Assembly (NCBI GenBank): GCA_035620975.1 | Contig: DASPFV010000273.1 | Coordinates: forward strand, 1 to 21,147 | Direction: 5' to 3' | Length of the DNA: 21,147 bases | Origin: DASPFV01 sp035620975 | GTDB taxonomy: Bacteria > Acidobacteriota > Vicinamibacteria > Vicinamibacterales > 2-12-FULL-66-21 | Part shown: piece after piece, positions 13,668-21,147 of the stretch | Layout: every line of letters begins with the position of its first letter | How positions within the stretch are numbered: the stretch's first letter is position 1 | Notes under the pieces: model-generated | Told to the model about the DNA's origin: nothing | Seen by the model: only the letters and a program-made list of their open reading frames with translations | Databases searched by the model: none | Position numbers and translations under genes: made by a program

Positions 13668-15150
13668 GCTCACCTGGTATCGCAGCCTCTACTGGCGCAT
13701 CGCCTTCGGGTTCATCGCGCTGCTCGCGGTGCTGCTGCTCGTGCAGGCCGCGCTGTTCCTCGTACTCACGGGTCGGGTGCTCCGATCCGCCCGCTCGGCC
13801 GTGGAGCTGGCCAACGAAGTGGCCGACGCGGTGTCGTTCGAGCTCGTGCGCAATCCGGGCCTCGAGCTCGAGCCCTGGCTGAGGGAACGGTTCTCGGGCG
13901 AGTTCCAGCCGTTCCTCGTGATGCTGAACGACGGCCGGGCCGGATCGAATCGGCCGAACGCGCTGCCGCCGAATTTCGCGCGCGCGGCGCGGCAGCGGGG
14001 TCGTGGCCGCGGCGACTTTCCGCCCGGCGGCACAGGTCCGGGACGTGGAAGCGGGCGGCCGTCGGATCGGGACGACTTCGGCCGCAGCGGGTCGCTGCGC
14101 GGAGACCGTCTGGCCGTGCTCGCCCCCATCGTGGTCGAAGGCCGGCAGGTCGGCGTGGCGGCCGTGCCGGCGAACCCGCCACCCTTCACCGTCGCCCTGC
14201 GCGAGGTCGGACCGCTGCTCGCCTGGATTGCCGTGGGATTGCTGACCGTGGGCGCCGCCGTGATGGCGCTGGTGATCTTCCGGCCCGCGCGACAGCGTCT
14301 GCACGCCCTCGAAGAAGCCGCGGCGGCGCTCGGCGCAGGCCGCACCGACGTGCGCGCCGTGGAGACCGGCGGCGACGAGGTCAGCTCGCTCGCCCGCACG
14401 TTCAACAGAATGGCCGACGACCTCGGCGCACGCGCGCTGGCGCTGGCCGCCTCGGACCAGGCGCGTCGCCAGCTCCTCGCCGACGTGTCGCACGAGCTGA
14501 TGACGCCGCTCGCGGCCATCCGCGGGTACACGGAGACACTCGCCATGCCGGAGCTGACGCTCGACGACGAGACGAGGCTGCGATACCTGGCGATTGTCGG
14601 CGAGGAGACACAGAAGCTCGAAACGCTGATTGGTGACCTGCTGGATCTCGCGCGGGTCGAAGGGGGCGGCGGCGCGTGGGCCGTGGAAGTCGTCCGGCTG
14701 GAGGACCTCTTCGGCCGGGTACGCGATCGCCACGGTCCGACGCTTCGCGAGCGGCGGATCGAGATGACGGCCGCCGTCGAACCGCCCGATCTGACGGTGC
14801 GGGGCGACTCGCATCGGCTGGAGCAGGCGCTGCAGAACCTGGCCGCGAACGCGCTCAGGCACACGCCGGATGGCGGCCGTGTGGAGCTGCGCGCGGTGCG
14901 TGACGGCGGCTGGACTGCGATCACCGTCCGCGACACGGGACCGGGCATCCCGCCCGAGCACCTGTCCCGCGTGTTCGACCGGTTCTACAAGGTCGACGCG
15001 TCCCGCGCCGCGACCGAGACCCCCTCAGGCAGCGGGCTCGGCCTGTCAATCGTCCGGGCCATCATCGAGCGCCATGGCGGCGTGATTGCGGCGACCAACG
15101 CGCCGGACCGCGGCGCGCTGTTCGAGATCCGGCTGCCGGTATCGGCTTGA
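13660..15150 (+). CDS. Sensor histidine kinase with an Arg/Gly-rich periplasmic domain
   Basis: Membrane histidine kinase, 496 residues, partner of the preceding regulator. Helix 1 is about 14-36, the periplasmic sensor part about 37-184, helix 2 about 185-206, and HAMP about 207-258. HisKA follows with phosphorylated H278 in DVSHELMTPLAAIRG, then HATPase_c with NLAANALRHTP (N box, 393-397), DTGPGIP (D425), FDRFYK and GSGLGLSIVRAI, so it should be active. The sensor segment is unusual: around residues 105-150 it is rich in Arg, Gly, Asp and Pro (RQRGRGRGDFPPGG, then GRGSGRPSDRDDFGRSGS), likely disordered and strongly charged. The start ATG lies inside the end of the regulator gene, which indicates coupling. 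Confidence 0.95.
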   Translation: MSRLTWYRSLYWRIAFGFIALLAVLLLVQAALFLVLTGRVLRSARSAVELANEVADAVSFELVRNPGLELEPWLRERFSGEFQPFLVMLNDGRAGSNRPNALPPNFARAARQRGRGRGDFPPGGTGPGRGSGRPSDRDDFGRSGSLRGDRLAVLAPIVVEGRQVGVAAVPANPPPFTVALREVGPLLAWIAVGLLTVGAAVMALVIFRPARQRLHALEEAAAALGAGRTDVRAVETGGDEVSSLARTFNRMADDLGARALALAASDQARRQLLADVSHELMTPLAAIRGYTETLAMPELTLDDETRLRYLAIVGEETQKLETLIGDLLDLARVEGGGGAWAVEVVRLEDLFGRVRDRHGPTLRERRIEMTAAVEPPDLTVRGDSHRLEQALQNLAANALRHTPDGGRVELRAVRDGGWTAITVRDTGPGIPPEHLSRVFDRFYKVDASRAATETPSGSGLGLSIVRAIIERHGGVIAATNAPDRGALFEIRLPVSA

Positions 15151-15165
15151 CAGCCCCGGGGAGGG

Positions 15166-15206
15166 AGACCCGGTTCCGGTGAGCGCGCGACCGCCGGCCC
15201 GGGTCT
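15166..15206. terminator. Bidirectional terminator between sensor kinase and Ser/Thr kinase genes
   Basis: AGACCCGG (15166-15173) pairs with CCGGGTCT (15199-15206), and an inner CGGT/ACCG stem can form within the 25-nt loop. It sits between two convergent stop codons (15150 and 15224). There is no long T-tract. Confidence 0.5.
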
Positions 15207-15223
15207 GTCTGGCTCCCGGATGA

Positions 15224-17596
15224 TCACTGGCCGGCGGGCCACCGGCCCCACTCGACGATCGGACGGGGATCGAGTCCCATCCGAGCGACGAGACGGGCGA
15301 ACCGGGGATCAGGCCGGAGCTTGTCGTACTCGCGGTCGCTCCATTGGGCGACGTTAAAGCTGCGGGTCTCGATCGCGCGCTCCAGCGCCGCGAATGCCGC
15401 GTCGGCGTCGTCGAGCACGGCGTAGACCCGCGCCTGGTTGTTCGCCGACAGCCTGCCCGCGAGCCCGCGTGCCACCCGTTCGTTGCCCGATGCAGCTTCG
15501 AGGACGGCCCGCGCCCAGGGCGCCGGGCGCGCCGACGGCAGCCGATCCCGGCGGTCCAGCACTTCCCGCGCTTCCGCCAGTCGTCCCTCCATCGCATAGA
15601 ACACCGCGAGCTGGCCGAGCGCAGCGGGAAACCCGGGATCGAGCTCGAGCGCTCGTTTGTAGCTGGCTTCCGCCTCCGCCAGGTGTCTGGCGCGCTGCAG
15701 CACACGCGCTTCCGTGAACACCATATAGGCGGAACGCGGATCGAGCGAGGCGGCGGTCCGAGCCGCCGCAAGCGCCTCGTCCCGTCGCCCCTGCCCGAGG
15801 AGCAGCCAGCAGTACGTCTCGTACGCGAACGAGTGCCCCGGCGAGAGCCGAATGGCCTCCTTCAACGCCGCCTCGGTTCCGGCCCAGTCCCAGTCGTAGT
15901 TGAGGAGGAGCCGCGCCCGCATGACGTGCGCGTCCGCGAGGTTCGGATCGAGGGCCAGCGCCCTGGCCACGTGGGCCCGTACTGCGCCCACGTTGCTCTG
16001 AAAGGGCGCGGTGCCCCAGAACTCCTGCGCGAACCGTGCTCCCGCGAGTCCCGAGTAGGCCGGCGCGAACGACGGATCGATCTCGATGGCCCGCTCGTAG
16101 TAAGCCACCGCGCGATCGACGCCGGTCGGGTTCCCTTGCGCGATGCTGAGCTCACCTCGAAGGTACGACTCGTAAGCGTCCGGGTTCACCGTACGGTGCG
16201 GCAGCACACGCTCGGCGGGCTGTATCACGCGGGACTGGATTTGAGCCACGACCGCCCGCGCGATATCCCCCTGGAGAGCGAGCACGTCGCGGAGGGGACG
16301 CTCGTAGCTCTCCGCCCAGAGGTGTCGATCCGATCCGGCGTGCACGAGCTCGACGCTGATGCGGACGCGATCGCCGGCGCGCAGGACTGATCCCTCAACG
16401 ACCGCATCGACGCCCAGCTCGGCGCCTATCTGCGGCAGCGCCCGATCGGCCCGGTCGCGGTAGCGCATCGCCGTGGTGTGCGAGATCACCTTGAGGGACT
16501 CGACCTTGGCCAGCTCGGTGATCAGGGCCGAGGTCATGCCGTCGGCGAAGAAATCCTGGCCGTCGTCTCCGCCCAGATTCCTCAACGGCAGCACCGCAAG
16601 CCCGCGCACGTCCGGGGTGGCGTCATTGGACGGACTGCTGTGCGCGGTGAACCAGGCGGAACGGCCGTTCCACGCCAGCAGGAATACTGCCGCCAGCGCG
16701 CCCAGCGCCAGAACCCCGGCCAGCATGGCGGCGGGGGCGACAGGCCAGCGGACGCCGGCGCTGGCTCGCGGCTGGACCGCTTCGAGGGCGGCACGAATCT
16801 CACCGGCGCGTTGATACCTGGCGGCCGGATCCTTTGCGAGGCACTTCCGGACAATCGCTCCGATCTCGGAGGGCACGTGGGAAGGCAGCGGCGTTGGCGC
16901 ATCGCGCAGTATCGCCGTCGTCACGTCCTCACGCGACGGCCCCTCGAACGGCCGCGTCCCCGAGAGCGTCTCGTGGAGCAGGACGCCGAGAGACCAGATG
17001 TCGCTGCGCGCGTCGGCAGCTGCGCCGCGGATGACCTCGGGCGCCATGTAGAGCGGCGTCCCTGCTGCGGCAACCGCGTGCTCCGCCGCCGTGGCGAGAA
17101 CAGTCGTGTCCGACGGGGCGGCCGGTGCCCGCGCGGCCACGCCGAAGTCCACGAGCTTCACCTGACCCGACGGCATCACCACGACGTTCGACGGCTTGAT
17201 GTCCCGGTGGATCACGCCGCGCTGATGTGCGTGCTCGAGGGCGTCGGCCAGCTGAGCCCCCCAACGCACGGCGGTCTCCGGATCCAGGCCGTGCAGAGGA
17301 ACGCGGTCCCCGAGCGGCGTCCCGGACACGAGCTCCATTACGATGAACGTCTCGCCCCCTCGTTCGCCGATGTCGTGGACCGCGCAGATGTGAGGATGAT
17401 TCAGCGACGAGATCGCACGCGCTTCTCTGAGCAACCGCTCGCGGGCCTCGGCCGTCCACGACCGGGCGTCCGGCCGGAGCACTTTGATGGCGACCTCGCG
17501 GTCCAGGCGGGTGTCCCGCGCGCGGTAGACGGCCCCCATGCCGCCCGAGCCGAGCAGCTCGACGACGTCGTAATGGCCGAACGTCCCGGCGGTCAT
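15224..17596 (-). CDS. Membrane Ser/Thr protein kinase with FlgO/TolB-like and TPR domains
   Basis: Hanks-type kinase of 790 residues. Kinase domain about 8-275: GSGGMGAVY loop (16-24), ATP lysine K38 in VAIKVL, catalytic HRDIKPSN at 130-137, DFG at 150-152 and APE at 185-187, all intact. One membrane helix at about 286-308 places the rest outside the cytoplasm. Residues 330-455 resemble the FlgO/TolB-like domain often found before TPRs in adenylate cyclase and CadC-like proteins (GLAVLPLRNLGG, FFADGMTSALITELA, VDAVVEGSVLRAGDRVRI). From about 465 on there are tetratricopeptide repeats (for example YYERAIEIDPSFAPAYSGLA and SYKRALELDPGFPAALGQLA). This layout is common in Acidobacteria, and the external part is presumably the sensor or a partner-binding arm. 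It faces the histidine kinase convergently and has its own upstream region. Confidence 0.93.
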   Translation of the reverse strand: MTAGTFGHYDVVELLGSGGMGAVYRARDTRLDREVAIKVLRPDARSWTAEARERLLREARAISSLNHPHICAVHDIGERGGETFIVMELVSGTPLGDRVPLHGLDPETAVRWGAQLADALEHAHQRGVIHRDIKPSNVVVMPSGQVKLVDFGVAARAPAAPSDTTVLATAAEHAVAAAGTPLYMAPEVIRGAAADARSDIWSLGVLLHETLSGTRPFEGPSREDVTTAILRDAPTPLPSHVPSEIGAIVRKCLAKDPAARYQRAGEIRAALEAVQPRASAGVRWPVAPAAMLAGVLALGALAAVFLLAWNGRSAWFTAHSSPSNDATPDVRGLAVLPLRNLGGDDGQDFFADGMTSALITELAKVESLKVISHTTAMRYRDRADRALPQIGAELGVDAVVEGSVLRAGDRVRISVELVHAGSDRHLWAESYERPLRDVLALQGDIARAVVAQIQSRVIQPAERVLPHRTVNPDAYESYLRGELSIAQGNPTGVDRAVAYYERAIEIDPSFAPAYSGLAGARFAQEFWGTAPFQSNVGAVRAHVARALALDPNLADAHVMRARLLLNYDWDWAGTEAALKEAIRLSPGHSFAYETYCWLLLGQGRRDEALAAARTAASLDPRSAYMVFTEARVLQRARHLAEAEASYKRALELDPGFPAALGQLAVFYAMEGRLAEAREVLDRRDRLPSARPAPWARAVLEAASGNERVARGLAGRLSANNQARVYAVLDDADAAFAALERAIETRSFNVAQWSDREYDKLRPDPRFARLVARMGLDPRPIVEWGRWPAGQ

Positions 17597-17611
17597 ACGG
17601 TTGCCGGGCCC

Positions 17612-17617
17612 ATTCTA
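17612..17617 (-). promoter_or_regulatory. Candidate -10 element of the Ser/Thr kinase gene
   Basis: Minus-strand TAGAAT, 15 nt before the ATG at 17596. No recognisable -35 is present at the expected spacing, so this is a weak call. Confidence 0.3.
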
Positions 17618-17659
17618 ACAGGCCGCTCACGACGGCCGGCCGAATGGGAACAGGGGATG

Positions 17660-17698
17660 GGAAGGGAACGCGCTCGAATCACAGCGCTTTCCCTTTCC
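17660..17698 (-). terminator. Hairpin after the PEGA protein gene
   Basis: On the minus strand GGAAAGGGAAAGCGCT and its near-complement AGCGCGTTCCCTTCC flank the loop GTGATTCG, forming a stem of about 14 pairs with minor mismatch. It starts 9 nt after the PEGA protein stop codon. No T-tract follows, so it may terminate or simply stabilise the 3 prime end. Confidence 0.55.
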
Positions 17699-17707
17699 GA
17701 AGGCGAG

Positions 17708-18652
17708 TCAGGATCCGCTGAGGCTCACGTTGAGCGTGACGGTGCGCCCGCGACGGACCTCGATCGTCCTGCTGTAGGGGCGATAGCCCTCCCTGCGGAC
17801 CTCGACCTGGTGCGGACCTTCAGGCAGATCGATCGAGAAGCGGTCCTCGCCCTCCGGCCGATCCCATGACTCGCCGTCGACGAGAATCTCCGCGTCCGGT
17901 GGATTGACCCGGAGCGACATCGTCCCGAACTCGGAGCGATCGTCCTGCCGATAGCGCGGAGACGGCATCGGCGGGCGGCCCGGATCCGGCGGACGCACGG
18001 CAGCGGGATTCGGTGACGGTTTTTCGGCGCTCTCCCCCGGACCGAGCGGCTGCATCACGTGCTGAAGCCGGATCGTCTGTCCGCGCGTGAACAGCACCCG
18101 CTGCGTGAACGTCTGGTGGCCGTCGAGATAGACCTGCAGCTCGTGTTCGCCGATCTCGACGCGCAGCCGCTGCCACGAGCCGTCGAACTCGTCGACGAGC
18201 CCGACGAAGTAGCCATCGACGTAGACCTGCGCGTTCCGCGGCGTGATCTGGAGCCTGGCGGAGCCGGTGTTGTCGTAGTACCCATAGTACGGATACCCGT
18301 ACGGATATGCGTACGGATATGCGTACGGATATCCCCATGGACCCCAGTACCCCCCACCGTAGCCGAACCATCCGACGCCGAAGCCCCACGAGAACCCGGG
18401 ATAGTAGGGGTAATACGGACGGTACCACGGCGCGTAGTAGCCGTAGTAAGAGCGGGGATAGTAGTAGCCGGAGTACCGGGGATAGTAGTACGGGCGGTGA
18501 TACGGCCTGGGCGCGACGTGCCGGGGAACGGCGGTTCCCGATCGAACGGCCGCACCTCGCGACCGCCCCTGTGCGATCAGCTCGGATGGCCAGAGCATGC
18601 CGGCTGTGAAGCAGATCGCCAGCAGGACGAGGAGACGCGAACGACGAGTCAC
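17708..18652 (-). CDS. Exported Tyr-rich PEGA-domain protein
   Basis: 314-residue secreted or surface protein. A signal peptide covers about 1-28 (cleavage near LIAQ-GRSR). Residues 51-126 are extremely rich in Tyr, Pro, Gly and Trp. They include an YPYA-type repeat at about 107-122, encoded by 12-bp DNA repeats. Two PEGA-type beta domains follow. The first is about 131-200, SARLQITPRNAQVYVDGYFVG. The second is about 245-312, MSLRVNPPDAEILVDGESW, followed by GPHQVEVRREGYRPYSRTIEV. A Pro-rich linker separates them. PEGA domains are found in envelope proteins and are thought to mediate surface contacts. The GTG start has a GGGAGGG ribosome site 7 nt upstream. It lies downstream of the HEMTH protein gene on the same strand, 224 bp away, probably with its own promoter. 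Confidence 0.87.
   Translation of the reverse strand: MTRRSRLLVLLAICFTAGMLWPSELIAQGRSRGAAVRSGTAVPRHVAPRPYHRPYYYPRYSGYYYPRSYYGYYAPWYRPYYPYYPGFSWGFGVGWFGYGGGYWGPWGYPYAYPYAYPYGYPYYGYYDNTGSARLQITPRNAQVYVDGYFVGLVDEFDGSWQRLRVEIGEHELQVYLDGHQTFTQRVLFTRGQTIRLQHVMQPLGPGESAEKPSPNPAAVRPPDPGRPPMPSPRYRQDDRSEFGTMSLRVNPPDAEILVDGESWDRPEGEDRFSIDLPEGPHQVEVRREGYRPYSRTIEVRRGRTVTLNVSLSGS
18287..18334. repeat. Four tandem 12-bp repeats inside the PEGA gene
   Basis: GTACGGATACCC, GTACGGATATGC, GTACGGATATGC and GTACGGATATCC follow each other without gaps. On the coding strand they give the YPYA/YPYG residues. Since 12 bp is four codons, copy-number change would lengthen or shorten the Tyr-rich region without frameshift. 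Confidence 0.9.
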
Positions 18653-18659
18653 GGACGGA

Positions 18660-18666
18660 CCCTCCC
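18660..18666 (-). promoter_or_regulatory. Ribosome binding site of the PEGA protein gene
   Basis: Minus-strand GGGAGGG, 7 nt before the GTG at 18652; it supports the GTG start. Confidence 0.55.
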
Positions 18667-18876
18667 GTGCAAGTGGCCTTCAATCTCAGCAAGGCCAGTG
18701 CCATGCCAGTACGCCCGCCGGTGCAATCGCTGTCGGTCGAGACGTGCGCCCGACGTCCCCCGGCGTGCACAACGCCTGTCTGACCCGGAGGACAGTCGGG
18801 CGGCTCGCGACGCGGCTCGCACTCCGCTGGTCGCGGCGAGCCTGTCCGGCGTCGGGAGCCTCGCACCAGGAGTCGC

Positions 18877-20016
18877 TCAGCGCGACGCCGGAGGCCGCGG
18901 CTGCAAGCCGAACGCCGGATCCCGGGAGCCCGACGCCGAAACCGCCTCGTCCAGCAGATCGAAGGGGGACGGCGGCGTCGGCGAGAAGACCTGCGATTGC
19001 CAGCCCGGGACCAGCGAGTCGATCACCAGGAACACTGCGAGGCCGAGGTCCTGCGACCAGTACCGCCGGTTGTCGCGCACGAGCCTGAGCGCGGCCTCCG
19101 ACCCTGGAGTCGCCGCCAGCGAAGCCATGAACCGGTAGGCCGCCCACTGCGCGGTGCCTTCCAGGGTCAGGAACACGGCTTCGACATCGCGGTAACCGCG
19201 CCTGGACTCCGAGAAATAGCGGGCGTGCCGCTCGCGGACGAGCTGGAGCGCCCGGAATACCGTGGTCGCCTGGCGGGCCGGATCGGTCTCCGACGCCGCC
19301 TGGTAGAGGAGGTCTCGCTCGCGCTCGATGGCGGCCTCGAAGCCTCTCGTCCGTCGGAATTCCATCTGGATCACGTCATCGTTCAGGCCGGCCGGCAGGC
19401 CTGTGTGCCGGATCAGCTCCCGGAGCCGGACATTGGCGTCCACGAGGTGACGCGTGTGCGTCATCTCGTGAACCATGACGCCGACCAGATAGTCCTCCAG
19501 GCGCGGACGGCGACGGTGCTCCGGCGCCTGCCGCCACACGCCGGGCAGCGCCATGACGAGAAACGGCGCCCGTCCGCTGCGATACAGGGCTGTACTGGCC
19601 TTGACCGCCGGCGGCACTTCCTGCCGGTTCGGCAGCAGGATCTTCCCGTGGTGACGCTGCCCCAGCACCTCCAGCGGCACCCCTCCGAAGCTGACCGGTG
19701 CGCCGACGGACACGACCGCACGGAGCAGCCGTTCCTCGGCTGCAAGATGCCAGGTACAGGCCGCGTCGAAGAGCACAATCCACGGGAGGCGGCGATCCTC
19801 GAGCCGGAGGAAGTCGCGGCGGACGACATCCCATGCATCGAGCGCACGCTGCAGCCAGCGTGCATCGGCTTCGGGCAGCGGGCAGGTCGTCTGTGGCTGG
19901 GCGGGTGCGCCGCTGACGGCCCGCAGCAGGAACGCCGCCGCCAGCAATGTGATCGCCAGCGACCGCCCGGGCCTTCCCGCACGGCTGCAACCCGAATTCC
20001 CGTGCGGCTGAGGCAT
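18877..20016 (-). CDS. Exported putative zinc metallopeptidase (HEMTH), family not recognised
   Basis: 379-residue protein of unrecognised family. It has a basic N-terminus and a hydrophobic signal segment (about 17-35, LAITLLAAAFLLRAVSG) with a likely cleavage before PAQPQ. MVHEMTHTRHL places HExxH at 183-187, which is typical of zinc metallopeptidases. A second conserved-looking block, TLEGTAQWAAY with E286, recalls the EG-A motif that supplies the third ligand in some gluzincins, although the distance (about 100 residues) is long. PLEVLGQRHHGKILLPN and a helix-rich region at about 215-285 have no assignment. A TTG 12 nt upstream is an alternative start; no Shine-Dalgarno sequence is visible. 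It is divergent from the secreted TPR protein gene, with 89 bp between starts. Peptidase activity is inferred from motif only. Confidence 0.72.
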   Translation of the reverse strand: MPQPHGNSGCSRAGRPGRSLAITLLAAAFLLRAVSGAPAQPQTTCPLPEADARWLQRALDAWDVVRRDFLRLEDRRLPWIVLFDAACTWHLAAEERLLRAVVSVGAPVSFGGVPLEVLGQRHHGKILLPNRQEVPPAVKASTALYRSGRAPFLVMALPGVWRQAPEHRRRPRLEDYLVGVMVHEMTHTRHLVDANVRLRELIRHTGLPAGLNDDVIQMEFRRTRGFEAAIERERDLLYQAASETDPARQATTVFRALQLVRERHARYFSESRRGYRDVEAVFLTLEGTAQWAAYRFMASLAATPGSEAALRLVRDNRRYWSQDLGLAVFLVIDSLVPGWQSQVFSPTPPSPFDLLDEAVSASGSRDPAFGLQPRPPASR

Positions 20017-20092
20017 GGACGTGTACAAATGGTGACCGGAAGCTAACCGGATCCTCAGGACTGTCGCGCCCCGATTTTCGTATCGTGCGCCT

Positions 20093-20098
20093 GGAGGA
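20093..20098 (+). promoter_or_regulatory. Ribosome binding site of the secreted TPR protein
   Basis: GGAGGA, 7 nt before the ATG at 20106. It supports this start and shows the frame is a real gene although it runs off the window. Confidence 0.6.
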
Positions 20099-20105
20099 AC
20101 CTTTC

Positions 20106-21147
20106 ATGCAACTCGTTCGAATCTCCGGGCTGGTCGCGCTCCTGACCGGCCTGCCGCTCTTCGCCGCCAGCATACACGCGCAGACCGCCGCCCCGAACCA
20201 CGTTCACTACGAGAAGCCGGCGGGCTTCGAGCAGGCCCCCGCGCCCGGGCAACCCGTCGCTCCCCGGCTGCAGAACCTGGGGGGGCACACGTTCCCGGTG
20301 ACCACCAGGGCCGAGCGGGCGCAGCTCTTCGTCAACCAGGGCGTGAACCTCGCGTACGCATTCAACCACGCTGAAGCCGCGCGCTCGTTCGCCGAGGCGG
20401 CCCGCCTCGATCCCGAGTGCGCGATGGCCTACTGGGGCCAGTCGCTGGTGCTCGGGCCCAACATCAACGCGGCGATGCCGGCCGAGGACGAACCAAAGGC
20501 CCTCGAGCTGGTGCAGAAGGCCGTGGCGCTCAAGTCGAAGGTCACCCCGCGGGAGCAGGCCTACATCGACGCCCTGGCGACACGCTACACGGGCAGGACG
20601 GAGGATCGCCGCGCGAACGACCGCGCCTTCGCCGACGCCATGCGGCGCGTCGTCCTGCTCTATCCCGACGATCTCGACGCGAAGACGATCTACGCCGAGT
20701 CGCTCATGGATCTCCGTCCGTGGAATTACTGGTCACGGGATGGCGTGCCGTACGAGGAAACGCGCGAGGTCCAGAAGATGCTCGAGCAGGTCCTCGCAGG
20801 CAACCCGAATCACCCGGGGGCGCTCCACTACTGGATCCACCTCTGGGAGCCGACCGACACACCGGAGCGCGCGGAGGCCGAGGCGGATCGGCTGCTGCCC
20901 CTGATGCCCGGCGCCGGCCATGTCGTCCACATGCCGTCGCACATCTACATGCGCGTCGGACGGCACGCCGACGTCGTGTCGACGAACCTGCTGGCGGTCA
21001 AGGCCGACGAGGACTACATCACGCAGTGCCGGGCGCAGGGCCTGTATCCGCTGGGGTACTACCCGCACAACATCCACTTCGTCTGGATGGGTGCGACCGC
21101 ATCCGGCCAGAGCAGGATGGCGCTCGAGTACGCGCGGAAGGTCGCCG
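20106..21147 (+). CDS. Secreted TPR-repeat protein, 3 prime end outside the window
   Basis: Open frame of 347 codons still open at the window end. A signal peptide covers about 1-26 (LVALLTGLPLFAASIHAQ, cleavage after AQ). TPR-type helices follow, the first at LAYAFNHAEAARSFAEAARL with DPECAMAYWGQSLVLGPN. HPGALHYWIHLWE begins at H236 and HMPSHIYMRVGRHADV at H275. These two motifs recur in a family of periplasmic TPR proteins that are about 550 residues long, so roughly 200 residues are probably missing here. The clustered histidines (H236, H241, H275, H279) could bind a metal or a cofactor, but this is speculation. Function is unknown. Confidence 0.85.
   Translation, partial: MQLVRISGLVALLTGLPLFAASIHAQTAAPNHVHYEKPAGFEQAPAPGQPVAPRLQNLGGHTFPVTTRAERAQLFVNQGVNLAYAFNHAEAARSFAEAARLDPECAMAYWGQSLVLGPNINAAMPAEDEPKALELVQKAVALKSKVTPREQAYIDALATRYTGRTEDRRANDRAFADAMRRVVLLYPDDLDAKTIYAESLMDLRPWNYWSRDGVPYEETREVQKMLEQVLAGNPNHPGALHYWIHLWEPTDTPERAEAEADRLLPLMPGAGHVVHMPSHIYMRVGRHADVVSTNLLAVKADEDYITQCRAQGLYPLGYYPHNIHFVWMGATASGQSRMALEYARKVA

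Noticed and set aside
13627..14961. Minus-strand 444-codon frame opposite the histidine kinase
   Set aside because: Low-complexity Arg/Gln/Glu shadow; the plus strand has all kinase boxes.
16478..17869. Plus-strand 463-codon frame opposite the Ser/Thr kinase
   Set aside because: Antisense to intact HRD, DFG and APE motifs, with Arg/Gly-biased composition and no family.

Overview
The window is 21.1 kb of GC-rich bacterial chromosome, probably from Acidobacteriota and perhaps the Vicinamibacteria class. That placement is inferred from gene content. It holds a secreted protein of the acidobacterial VWFA-related family (TIGR03436 type), a DUF3014 membrane protein, a membrane Ser/Thr kinase fused to a FlgO/TolB-like domain and TPRs, a Tyr-rich PEGA protein, an M1 peptidase of the GGMEH/KEVFA subtype, and intergenic repeat families that I recall as common in such genomes. 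There are no phage genes, transposases, tRNAs, rRNAs or CRISPR arrays. Most long overlapping open frames are GC-rich shadows of real genes.

Layout. 1-92: short direct repeats before a GT87-type membrane mannosyltransferase (93-1232). 1344-3932: exported M1 zinc aminopeptidase. 3931-4090: a palindromic repeat that fills the whole gap, stop codon to stop codon, between the peptidase and a tiny minus-strand single-TM protein (4091-4177). 4409-6045: a one-domain asparaginase-like protein translationally coupled (TGATG) to a YbdL/methionine-type aminotransferase. 6066-6113: seven heptamer repeats. 6162-7849: transhydrogenase subunits PntAB and PntB, without the soluble PntAA subunit. 7871-11002, minus strand: DUF3014 protein, VWFA-related protein (4-nt overlap) and DoxX. 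11003-11551: a gene-free stretch rich in hairpins. 11552-12805, minus strand: a MacA/HlyD-type adaptor without its ABC or RND pump, divergent from an OmpR-type two-component system (12921-15150). 15224-17596, minus strand: Ser/Thr kinase-TPR. 17708-18652, minus strand: PEGA protein. 18877-20016, minus strand: exported protein with HEMTH. 20106 to the window end: secreted TPR protein, cut by the window edge.

The theme is cell-envelope function: many exported or membrane proteins, one two-component system probably governing an efflux adaptor, and one Hanks-type kinase. No obvious defence island or complete new pathway is visible. The most interesting points are (i) two consecutive hairpins whose loops read CCUCC-like on the strand of the efflux adaptor, placed just after its stop codon, (ii) the transhydrogenase lacking PntAA, (iii) the 28-residue membrane miniprotein, (iv) the one-domain asparaginase apparently lacking the catalytic lysine region, and (v) the stop-to-stop palindromic repeat.
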